A stretch of 64,000 nt of DNA, taken from assembly GCF_001555965.1 (NCBI RefSeq), contig NZ_LSHX01000056.1, forward strand, positions 1-64,000, written 5' to 3'. A program made the position numbers and the translations under genes. The stretch's first letter is position 1, and each line of letters starts with the position of its first letter. Below the pieces are notes generated by a model. The model was not told the origin of the DNA, did no database searches, and saw only the letters and a program-made list of their open reading frames with translations. This DNA is from Sphingomonas sp. CCH21-G11 (lineage in GTDB: Bacteria; Pseudomonadota; Alphaproteobacteria; Sphingomonadales; Sphingomonadaceae). Shown here in pieces: positions 15,588 to 23,246 of this stretch.

Positions 15588-16907
15588 TCAGTCCTTTTCT
15601 GAGGTGTCGACTGAGGCGCCGCCGCCATGGCTGTCGCCCGATTTGAGCGTGTGCGCGGCGATGCTCGCGCCGTGGGAAATCGTTTGCCGGTCCTTCATCG
15701 CCTTGGCCCATGCGGGCTGGCCCTGATCAGCAGCTGCAGACGGCGATGACGGCGGCGTATTGGGACCGGGCGCTATGCTGCCGCCTGTTTTGGTGATGGC
15801 GTCGCGGCTGCCTTCGCGGAACGATTGCTTCACGCCGTCACCAGCCTTCCTCAGCGGCGATGTCGCGGCGCTGGCGGCATATTCGCCGACGGCACGCGCG
15901 CCGCCTGCCACTGCTGCGCCGCCCGACTTGCCGGCTGAGCCGAGGGCGTAAGCCATGGTTGCGCCGCCTGCGGCCCGCGACGTCCCTTGCGCGACATTGG
16001 AGGCAGCACTGGCCACTGCGCCGCCCGCCAGTTTTGCTCCGGCGACGGCACTTGCGGCAGCGCCGCCAGCGAGCAGCGCGGTGCCGGCTGCGGCGCCTGC
16101 GCCAAGCTGCGGTCCGCCCGACACGATGCCATTGGCGATCCCGGGACCGAAGATGCCGAGGCCGAGCAGCGCCAGGCTCGCCAGCACGATCGACAGCGCG
16201 TCTTCAATCGTGGGTTCGCCCGCAATCGCGGTTGTGAACTCGGAAAAGATCGTCGAGCCGATGCCGACGATCACCGCGAGCACCAGCACCTTGATGCCTG
16301 ACGAGACGACATGGCCAAGCACGCGCTCGGCCATGAAGGCGGTCTTGCCGAACAGGCCGAACGGGATCAGCACGAAGCCGCAGAGCGTTGCCAGCTTGAA
16401 CTCGATTAGGGTGATGAACAGTTGGATCGACAGAATGAAGAAGGCGATGATGACGATCGCCCAAGCGACAAGCAGGATCACGATCTGCAGGAAATTCTCG
16501 AAGAAGCTGACAAAGCCGAGGAGGTCGGAGATCGATTCCAGCAAGGGATAGGCGGCATCGAGCCCGACCTGCGCGACCCTGCCCGGCTGCAGCAGTTCGG
16601 CCGCTGTAAACCCGGTGCCACTGGCCTTGAGGCCAAGCCCGGCAAAGCTTTCGAAGACGATGCGGGCGAGGCTGTTCCAGTTGCCGATGATGTAGGCGAA
16701 GATGCCGACAAAGAGCGTCTTCTTGACCAGGCGGGCAAGAATGTCGTCCTGCTCGCCCCATGACCAGAACAGCGCTGCCAGCGTGACGTCGATGACGATC
16801 AGCGTGGTCGCGATGAAGGCGACCTCGCCGCCCAGCAGACCGAACCCGCTGTCGATGTAGCGCGAGAAGATGTCGAGGAAGCGGTCGACGACGCCGGTGC
16901 CACCCAT
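15588..16907 (-). CDS. trbL: Conjugal transfer protein TrbL (VirB6-like)
   Basis: A 439-residue polytopic inner-membrane protein starting MGGTGVVDRFLDIFSRYIDSG. About six helices between residues 25 and 275 (for example VEITLLVAW-type segments and LVLAVIVGIGSTIF) are followed by an Ala/Gly-rich tail (~280-390) and a hydrophilic C-terminus. The start at 16907 is the conserved TrbL start and sits two bases before the trbK stop; longer frames overlap trbK. VirB6-class proteins line the channel. Confidence 0.9.
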   Translation of the reverse strand: MGGTGVVDRFLDIFSRYIDSGFGLLGGEVAFIATTLIVIDVTLAALFWSWGEQDDILARLVKKTLFVGIFAYIIGNWNSLARIVFESFAGLGLKASGTGFTAAELLQPGRVAQVGLDAAYPLLESISDLLGFVSFFENFLQIVILLVAWAIVIIAFFILSIQLFITLIEFKLATLCGFVLIPFGLFGKTAFMAERVLGHVVSSGIKVLVLAVIVGIGSTIFSEFTTAIAGEPTIEDALSIVLASLALLGLGIFGPGIANGIVSGGPQLGAGAAAGTALLAGGAAASAVAGAKLAGGAVASAASNVAQGTSRAAGGATMAYALGSAGKSGGAAVAGGARAVGEYAASAATSPLRKAGDGVKQSFREGSRDAITKTGGSIAPGPNTPPSSPSAAADQGQPAWAKAMKDRQTISHGASIAAHTLKSGDSHGGGASVDTSEKD

Positions 16908-16908
16908 G

Positions 16909-17235
16909 TCAGCGATCCCCCGGCATATCGAAGGCTGGATCACCGCTGTTGTCAGCCACAGGGGGCACGTCCGCCGCATCACGCTCGGTTTGCCCCAGGA
17001 ACCGGCGGCGTTCCGCTGCCCAGGCTGCGGTGCAGATATCGACCGATGCCGCCTCAAGGCCCAGTCTTGAGCAATAGCCAAGGGTGGTCTTTGCACCGTC
17101 TCCGGAACCATCCGCCGCAGCTATCGCAGAGCTAGGCGGCGGTGCAGGCTCTTCGCGCAATTCGAGCGCGGCCATGGTGATGGCAATGGCGACGAAGGCG
17201 CCGGCCCCAATCCGCGCAAAGAGCTTGCTGTCCAT
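16909..17235 (-). CDS. trbK: TrbK-alt family putative entry-exclusion protein
   Basis: A 108-residue protein with an N-terminal signal anchor (LFARIGAGAFVAIAITMAAL), two cysteines (GYCSRLG, DICTAAWAAERRRFLG) in the pattern of the alternative TrbK family, and a disordered C-terminus. Position between trbJ and trbL is standard. TrbK proteins reduce redundant transfer into cells that already hold the element. Confidence 0.8.
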   Translation of the reverse strand: MDSKLFARIGAGAFVAIAITMAALELREEPAPPPSSAIAAADGSGDGAKTTLGYCSRLGLEAASVDICTAAWAAERRRFLGQTERDAADVPPVADNSGDPAFDMPGDR

Positions 17236-17239
17236 CGCC

Positions 17240-17998
17240 TCAGTTCCCGAACAGCCGGGCATTGCCCGGGACGTAAGGCCGGCGATCGCCAAGGAAACGG
17301 CGAAGCTGCTCGCGGGCCTGCGCCTTGGCAGCCGCTTGCGCTGCCGCATCGAGCGATTGCGCCCGCGCGAGCGAGGCGACCGTGGCGGTGAGGTCGGCGA
17401 GTTGCTGTGCCTGCACGGCCAGCAGCTGATTGCCAGCCTGGGCGGCCTGAAGCGCGCCGGTTGCCGACTGGCTTGAGCCAACGAGGCTGTCGATGGCGCC
17501 GCGCGTGCCGTCGATATTGCCAACCACGCCGGCCTGAACCCGCAAGGCATCCTCGAACGCGCCGACGCTGTTCTGCCACCGGGCTTCGGCGCCCTGGACC
17601 AGCATGCGCTGCGGCCCCGTCATCGCGCCCGCGCGATAGTTGTTCTGGAACTCGCGTTCGATCTGACGGACGTCGTAAGCCACGCGCTGCGCCTGCCCGA
17701 GCAAGGCCTGCGTCTGCCGGATCTGCGCCTGCAGCGGTTCGAGCACGGTCAGTGGCAGCGATTGCAGGTTGCGCGCTTCGTTGACGAGCGAGGTCGCCTG
17801 GTTCTGAAGCTGCCGGATCTGGTTGTTGATCTGCTCAAGCGTGCGCGCAGCGGTCAGGATGTTCTGGGCATAGTTGCGCGGGTCGAACACCACGCCGCCG
17901 ATCTGGGCGCTGGCAGCGGTCGGCAGCATGGCGCCGACGCTGACCGAAAGGACTGCGGCACCGGCAGCAAGCGTCGAGACGAGTTTGCGGGCTTTCAT
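17240..17998 (-). CDS. trbJ: Conjugal transfer protein TrbJ (VirB5-like)
   Basis: A 252-residue exported protein with a signal peptide cut near ASA-QIGG and a long helical body (NILTAARTLEQINNQIRQLQ, with coiled-coil heptads). The family contributes to the pilus tip. The ATG at 17998 with AGGAGTAG upstream is preferred over the GTG at 18004. It begins five bases after trbE ends. Confidence 0.9.
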   Translation of the reverse strand: MKARKLVSTLAAGAAVLSVSVGAMLPTAASAQIGGVVFDPRNYAQNILTAARTLEQINNQIRQLQNQATSLVNEARNLQSLPLTVLEPLQAQIRQTQALLGQAQRVAYDVRQIEREFQNNYRAGAMTGPQRMLVQGAEARWQNSVGAFEDALRVQAGVVGNIDGTRGAIDSLVGSSQSATGALQAAQAGNQLLAVQAQQLADLTATVASLARAQSLDAAAQAAAKAQAREQLRRFLGDRRPYVPGNARLFGN

Positions 17999-18003
17999 GG
18001 GCA

Positions 18004-20466
18004 CTACTCCTGGGATGGGTCCGAGCGCGGACCGGGCTGGGGAAGGGGAGACGGAGCGGGCAGCAGCTCGGCTGCCCAGGCAAGACCGCGATGGCGCAGC
18101 CAGCGCGCCGCAAAGTCAGCGCTGCCGTGCGCGCCCGTGATCGCATCGATGGCGAGCTGGTCAGTCTTTGATGATGTGGCGGTGAAGGCGAGCGCGACTT
18201 CGCCGAGGCCAAGTTCGAACAATCGGTTACCGCGCGCCGACTGACAGTAATAATCGCGTTTGGGCGTAGCCCGCGCGATGATCTCGATCTGCCGGTCATT
18301 GAGGCCGAAGCGGCGATAGATCGCCAATATCTGCGGTTCGACCGCGCGTTCGTTGGGGAGGAAGATGCGGGTGGGGCAGCTTTCGATGATCGCAGGCGCA
18401 ATCGCGCTGGTCTCGATGTCGGCGAGGCTTTGCGTTGCGAAAACCACGCTCGCATTCTTCTTGCGCAGCGTCTTGAGCCATTCGCGCAGTTGTGCGGCAA
18501 AGGCCGGGCTGTCGAGGACAAGCCAGCCCTCGTCGATGATGATCATGGTTGGCGAGCCATCGAGCCGGCCTTCGATGCGGTGGAACAGATAGGACAGCAC
18601 GGCAGGGGCTGCGGCCGAGCCCGTCAGTCCTTCGGTCTCGAAGGCCTGAAAGCTAGCCTCGCCCAGATGTTCGCACTCGGCATCAAGCAGCCGCCCGAAC
18701 GGCCCGCCGATGCAATAGGGTGCCAGCGCCTGCTTCAAGGCCTGCGACTGGAGGAGCACAGCGAGCCCGGTGAGCGTGCGCTCGGCCATGGGTGCGGTGG
18801 CGAGCGAGGTCAGCGCCGACCAGAGATGCTCCTTGGTTGCTGGATCAACCGTTACGCCTTCAGCAGTGAGGATCGCCTGGAGCCATTCGGCCGCCCAATT
18901 GCGCTCCGCCGGTACGTCGATCCGCGCCAGCGGTTGCAACAGCACCGCGCCAGCGCTGTCGTCCGAAAGGCTCGTTCCTAAATCCTGCCAGTCCCCACCG
19001 CAGGCCAGCGCCGCTGCCCGGATCGATCCGCCGAAGTCGAAGGCAAAGACCTGGGCTTGGGTATACCGCTGAAACTGCAGCGCCATCAGCGCCAGCAGCA
19101 CCGACTTGCCCGCCCCCGTTGGCCCGACGATCAGCGTATGGCCGACATCGCCGACATGGAGAGAGAACCGGAACGGGGTCGAACCTTCGGTCCGCGCATA
19201 GAATAAGGGGGCGGCTTTGAAGTGATCGTCCCGTTCCGGCCCGGCCCACACGGCAGACAGGGGGATCATGTGGGCAAGGTTCAATGTGGAGATCGGGGGT
19301 GTCCGGACATTGGCGTAGACATGGCCGGGAAGCGATCCGAGCCATGCTTCGACCGCGTTCATGCCTTCGACGATCACGGTAAAGTCGCGGCCCTGGATGA
19401 CCTTCTCGACCAGACGCAGCTTCTCCGCAGCCAGCGCAGGATCCTCGTCCCACACCGTCACCGTCGCGGTGACATAGGCCTGGCCGACAAAATCCGATCC
19501 GAGCTCCTGCAGCGCGGCATCGGCATCGGCGGCCTTGTTCGAGGCGTCGCTGTCGAGCAGCGTCGAAGCCTCGTTGGTCATCACCTCCTTGAGGATGCTT
19601 GCGACCGATTTGCGCTTGGCGAACCACTGCCGCCGGATTTTGGCGGTCAGCTTGGTGGCATCGGTCTTGTCGAGCATCACGGCGCGGGTCGACCAGCGAT
19701 ACGCGAAGGCGAGCCGGTTGAGTTCGTCGAGCAGACCCGGGAAGGTGCTGCTGGGAAAGCCGACCACGGTCAGCGTGCGCAGATGCGCGCGGCCAAGCCG
19801 CGGTTCGAGGCCGCCGGTCAGCGGCTCATCGGCTAGCAGCGCGTCGAGATGCATCGGGGCTTCGGGAACGCGGACACGGTGACTGCGGGTGGAAACGCAG
19901 ATGTGCAGATAGGTCAGCGTCTCGCCGTCGTCGAGCCATGCCACCTCGGGCACAAAGCCATCGATCAGACGCAGCAGGCGCTCGGTGCGGTCGATGAAGA
20001 GGTCGAGCAGTTCTTTGGGATTGATGCCCTTTTCGGCCTTGCCCTCGTAGAGCCAGCTTTCGGCGCGGGCGGCGTCTTCGGCGGGCGGCATCCACAGGAG
20101 GGTCAGGAAATAGCGGCTTTCGAAATGGGCGCCTTCTTCGGCAAACTGCGCGGCGCGCTCGCGCTCGACCAGCGCCGAGGCCGGATCGGGAAAGTCGCTG
20201 TCGGGGTAATCCAGCGCCGGGCGGCGCACCGCCTCAACGAAGATCGCCCAGCCTGAACCCAGTCGCCGCAGCGCGCTGTTCAGGCGCGCGGTCGTCGCAA
20301 TCAGCTCGGCGGGCGTCGCGCTGTCGAGATCGGGACCGCGAAAGCGGGCCGAGCGCTGGAAGCTGCCGTCCTTGTTGAGCACCACGCCGGGTGCGACCAG
20401 CGCTGCCCAGGGCAGGAAGTCAGCAAGCCGGTCGGCCTTGTTGCGATATTCGCGAAGCGAAAGCAT
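18004..20466 (-). CDS. trbE: Conjugal transfer ATPase TrbE (VirB4-like)
   Basis: An 820-residue cytosolic/inner-membrane ATPase. The N-terminal CagE/TrbE domain (MLSLREYRNKADRLADFLPW) is followed by the motor domain with Walker A VGPTGAGKS at about residue 446, Walker B MIIIDEGWLVL near 640 and ATQSLADIE. It powers pilus assembly and substrate transfer and is the largest trb gene. Confidence 0.95.
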   Translation of the reverse strand: MLSLREYRNKADRLADFLPWAALVAPGVVLNKDGSFQRSARFRGPDLDSATPAELIATTARLNSALRRLGSGWAIFVEAVRRPALDYPDSDFPDPASALVERERAAQFAEEGAHFESRYFLTLLWMPPAEDAARAESWLYEGKAEKGINPKELLDLFIDRTERLLRLIDGFVPEVAWLDDGETLTYLHICVSTRSHRVRVPEAPMHLDALLADEPLTGGLEPRLGRAHLRTLTVVGFPSSTFPGLLDELNRLAFAYRWSTRAVMLDKTDATKLTAKIRRQWFAKRKSVASILKEVMTNEASTLLDSDASNKAADADAALQELGSDFVGQAYVTATVTVWDEDPALAAEKLRLVEKVIQGRDFTVIVEGMNAVEAWLGSLPGHVYANVRTPPISTLNLAHMIPLSAVWAGPERDDHFKAAPLFYARTEGSTPFRFSLHVGDVGHTLIVGPTGAGKSVLLALMALQFQRYTQAQVFAFDFGGSIRAAALACGGDWQDLGTSLSDDSAGAVLLQPLARIDVPAERNWAAEWLQAILTAEGVTVDPATKEHLWSALTSLATAPMAERTLTGLAVLLQSQALKQALAPYCIGGPFGRLLDAECEHLGEASFQAFETEGLTGSAAAPAVLSYLFHRIEGRLDGSPTMIIIDEGWLVLDSPAFAAQLREWLKTLRKKNASVVFATQSLADIETSAIAPAIIESCPTRIFLPNERAVEPQILAIYRRFGLNDRQIEIIARATPKRDYYCQSARGNRLFELGLGEVALAFTATSSKTDQLAIDAITGAHGSADFAARWLRHRGLAWAAELLPAPSPLPQPGPRSDPSQE

Positions 20467-20470
20467 GGGC

Positions 20471-20758
20471 TTAGACCCTCAGGAAAGTGGGGAAGCGCAG
20501 ATGCCGCCGCGCGACATCGACAAATTGCGGATCGCGCCGCGCCGCCCAGACGGAGACCATGTGGCCCAGCGCGAAGATCACCACCCCGGCGATCCACAGC
20601 CGGAGGCCAAGCCCGATCGCGGCCGCCAGCGTCGCATTGGCGATCGCCAGCCCGCGCGGCGCGCCGCCAAGCAGGATATGCTCGGTCAGCGCGCGGTGAA
20701 CCGGAACGACAAAGCCCGGCACAGCTTCGGGCGCCGCGGTCTCCATCAGACCCCCCAT
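20471..20758 (-). CDS. trbD: Conjugal transfer protein TrbD (VirB3-like)
   Basis: A 95-residue inner-membrane protein with two hydrophobic helices (LAIANATLAAAIGLGLRLW, VVIFALGHMVSVWAARR) and the family start VPVHRALTEHILLGGAPRG. Its ATG at 20758 overlaps the trbC stop; an internal ATG at 20746 is also possible. It works with TrbE at the base of the channel. Confidence 0.9.
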   Translation of the reverse strand: MGGLMETAAPEAVPGFVVPVHRALTEHILLGGAPRGLAIANATLAAAIGLGLRLWIAGVVIFALGHMVSVWAARRDPQFVDVARRHLRFPTFLRV

Positions 20759-21090
20759 CACACCAAGGCCCCGCCGCCGAACGAGAAGAACGACAGGAAG
20801 AAGGAGGAGGCGGCAAACGCGATCGACAGGCCGAACACGATCTGGATCATCCGCCGCGCGCCGCCCGAGGTGTCGCCGAACGCGAGCGCGAGCCCGGTGG
20901 CGATGATGATCATCACCGCAACGATCTTGGCGACCGGTCCCTGGATGGATTCGAGGATCGACTGGAGCGGCGCCTCCCACGGCATCGATGAGCCCGCCGC
21001 ATGGGCAGGGTTGGCGATCGCAAGAGCAACGAAGCCGCCGAGCATGGCAGCGGAGAGGCGGGCACGGGCGCGCGATAGGGTCTGGATCAC
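20758..21090 (-). CDS. trbC: Conjugal transfer pilin TrbC (VirB2-like)
   Basis: A 110-residue prepilin: signal peptide (LGGFVALAIANPAHAAGS), then two hydrophobic helices (IVAVMIIIATGLALAFG and IVFGLSIAFAASSFFLSFF) joined by a short basic loop (GGARR). In RP4 the homologue is trimmed and cyclised by TraF; a TraF-type peptidase is encoded at 45,001. Four-base overlap with trbB. Confidence 0.92.
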   Translation of the reverse strand: MIQTLSRARARLSAAMLGGFVALAIANPAHAAGSSMPWEAPLQSILESIQGPVAKIVAVMIIIATGLALAFGDTSGGARRMIQIVFGLSIAFAASSFFLSFFSFGGGALV

Positions 21091-22070
21091 GATGAAACTC
21101 CTGTGGCTGGGGGTGTGATGGGGCGGAGGGTGTAGTCGCCATGGGCATCGAGCCCAGTGACCTCGGCGAGTTCGGTAAGGCGCCGTCCGGTCCCGTCGCG
21201 GACCAAGACGGCGATCACATCAATGGTCTCGGCGATCAGCGCGCGCGGCACGGTGACCACGCTTTCCTGAATGAGCTGCTCCATGCGCCGCAGGACCCCA
21301 AGCGCCGTTCCCGCGTGGATCGTGCCGACGCCGCCGGGATGGCCGGTGCCCCAAGCCTTCAAGAGGTCGAGCGCTTCCGCCCCGCGCACCTCGCCGATCG
21401 GGATGCGGTCGGGCCGTAGGCGCAGGGCCGAGCGGACCAGGTCGGAGAGCGTGGCAACGCCGTCCTTGGTGCGCAGCGACACGAGGTTGGGCGCTGCGCA
21501 TTGCAGCTCGCGCGTATCCTCGATCAAAACGACACGGTCATCGGTCTTGGCAACTTCGGCCAGGAGCGCGTTGGTGAGGGTGGTCTTTCCGGTCGACGTG
21601 CCGCCAGCGACCAGGATGTTCTTGCGGTCCGCAACGGCGCGAACCAGCGCCTCAGCCTGCCATGCAGACATGATCTTCGCTGCAACATAATCATCGAGCG
21701 TGAACACCGCGACAGCGGGCTTGCGGATCGCGAAGCTCGGCGCAGCGACCACTGGCGGGAGCAGACCTTCGAAGCGCTCGCCCGTATCGGGAAGCTCGGC
21801 CGACACGCGCGGCGCCCTGGCATGAACCTCGGCTCCGACATGATGCGCCACCAAACGTATAATCCGCTCGCCATCGGCAGCGCACATCCCGCTCCCCGTA
21901 TCGGCGATCCCGGCCCCGAGCCGATCGATCCACAGCCGCCCATCGGGATTGAGCATGACCTCGATGACCGAGGCATCTTCAAGCCAGGCGGCAATCTCCG
22001 GCCCGAGCGCGGTGCGCAGCATGCGCGCTCCGCGCGACGATGCCTGCGACTGGATGGGGATGACGCTCAT
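21087..22070 (-). CDS. trbB: Conjugal transfer ATPase TrbB (VirB11-like)
   Basis: A 327-residue hexameric traffic ATPase. Walker [17 protein letters not shown] (~150), Asp box EDTRELQC, Walker B-like [19 protein letters not shown] and the His box [14 protein letters not shown] are all present. The start MSVIPIQ at 22070 is preferred over 22103. The Shine-Dalgarno of this start lies inside the 3' arm of a perfect hairpin, see 22074-22095. Confidence 0.94.
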   Translation of the reverse strand: MSVIPIQSQASSRGARMLRTALGPEIAAWLEDASVIEVMLNPDGRLWIDRLGAGIADTGSGMCAADGERIIRLVAHHVGAEVHARAPRVSAELPDTGERFEGLLPPVVAAPSFAIRKPAVAVFTLDDYVAAKIMSAWQAEALVRAVADRKNILVAGGTSTGKTTLTNALLAEVAKTDDRVVLIEDTRELQCAAPNLVSLRTKDGVATLSDLVRSALRLRPDRIPIGEVRGAEALDLLKAWGTGHPGGVGTIHAGTALGVLRRMEQLIQESVVTVPRALIAETIDVIAVLVRDGTGRRLTELAEVTGLDAHGDYTLRPITPPATGVSS

Positions 22071-22073
22071 GAA

Positions 22074-22095
22074 TTGCCTCGTATCGGCGAGGCAA
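22074..22095 (-). promoter_or_regulatory. Hairpin/operator overlapping the trbB ribosome-binding site
   Basis: Perfect 8-base arms TTGCCTCG (22074-22081) and CGAGGCAA (22088-22095) around six bases. On the mRNA the GAGG Shine-Dalgarno is within the arm next to the start codon (three bases away). It could hide the ribosome site of the first trb gene or be a repressor dyad. Confidence 0.55.
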
Positions 22096-22220
22096 CCGAT
22101 CATCGGCTGCGCTCGTGAGGCAGATCAAAGAGACATTGGAATGCTTAGACGCAATAGCTTGTTGCAGTCATGGTAGCCTAGCGAAAAGGCAGAAATCGTG
22201 GCGCAGATGGATGATGCCCC

Positions 22221-22679
22221 CTACGCCTCGGCTGCGTCTATCGCATCGATCGCGACGCCCGTGCGAGCAAGGATTTTGCCGACTGGAGCTGCTCTACCAG
22301 GCATGGCCACTAGCGTGCTCAGATTCATCGACCGGAGTATCGTCGAACGGTTTTGAACGGCGATGTTCGCCTCAAGCAACTTTTCCTTGTGGGCACCGCT
22401 AACATCTAGGTCGCTCTATAACTCAGATAATTGAACGACGTTGTTATTTGCATAGGCGGCGTTCAAAGAACGGGTTTCGCTGAGCCAGGCAATCGCTTCG
22501 GCGGAGAAGGCGATCCGGTTCGATCGGACCAAATCAGGAGGGTTCTGAGACGAGAGACGCGTTGCCCGGCTACGTCTATCTATCAGACACTTACGCTCCT
22601 TCTGCTTCGGCTCGGCTTGAAGCCCCGGCACATTTCTGCGCCCTCTTGGCTTCGACACCCGTCGGTCACAATGAGCCAA
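22221..22679 (-). pseudogene. Unrecognised decayed reading frame
   Basis: One frame stays open on both sides of a single TAG at 22416-22418: before it ends SNRIAFSAEAIAWLSETRSL...VVQLSEL, after it runs 64 further codons (KEKLLEANIAVQNRSTILRS, LVAMPGRAAPVGKILARTG) to a TAG at 22221. Composition after the stop looks protein-like, but no family is recognised. It may be the remains of a gene cut by the insertion of the island. Confidence 0.3.
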
Positions 22680-22715
22680 GCTGAAGACAGGAATCGTTGG
22701 TTCATATCGCGGCGC

Positions 22716-23203
22716 TCACGCGCTAGAACCTACGAGAAATTGAAACTGGATGGCGGGCACGGCGGAATCGTGGTCAAGGCACTCGGTACGCGTACCTCCG
22801 ATCACCTTCTCAGCGATGTGGAGCGACACGATGTTCTCGCGTCGACCACCGCCTCGAAATACAGCTTCGGAATCCCGTTCCTGCGAAGCCCGCGACATAT
22901 CTCGTTGATCGCCGCCTTCGACACGCTGCGCGCGCCCCCCCACCTCGCCGAGATTCCATCACCGCGTAGCCAAGCTGGAAAGTCGGCACGCCCTCGATCG
23001 GCTCATTCAGTGCCAAGAGCGCGACTGCGGTGACATCGCCGTCTTCAACCAGCGCATAGGAATATCTCGGTGCGCCGGCCGGCTGATCGACATGCACGAA
23101 GATGCCAGGGATGGAAGTCTGCTGGCTGAACGCGAATCTCCCGTTGTGCGATCGCCCTGCGGAATTCGAGCAGCGCGTCCATCGGATCGGTCATGGCCGG
23201 CAT
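22716..23203 (-). pseudogene. GNAT acetyltransferase pseudogene with three frameshifts
   Basis: Joining pieces of three frames gives a GNAT-like protein: MPAMTDPMDALLEFRRAIAQ, then after a shift near 23,121-23,128 YSYALVEDGDVTAVALLALN and FQLGYAVMESRRGGG, after a shift at the C7 run 22,935-22,941 SVSKAAINEICRGLRRNGIP-KLYFEAVVDA, and after a third near 22,833-22,845 ENIVSLHIAEKVIGG (the N-x-x-S...E-K-x-G acetyl-CoA end of the fold) to a TGA at 22,716. The gene is dead unless these are sequencing errors; the homopolymer shift could be one, three cannot easily be. Confidence 0.6.
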
Positions 23204-23246
23204 GCTATTTCCTTCCATTGCGATCCCGAGCAACAAGGCCAGCGCC

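Noticed and set aside
15583..15711. Longer trbF start and longer trbL start (17111)
   Set aside because: Both extend over neighbouring trb genes, while internal ATGs match known N-termini and have ribosome sites.
22810..23097. Separate small gene at 22810-23097
   Set aside because: It is the middle part of the frameshifted GNAT pseudogene, continuing upstream and downstream in other frames.
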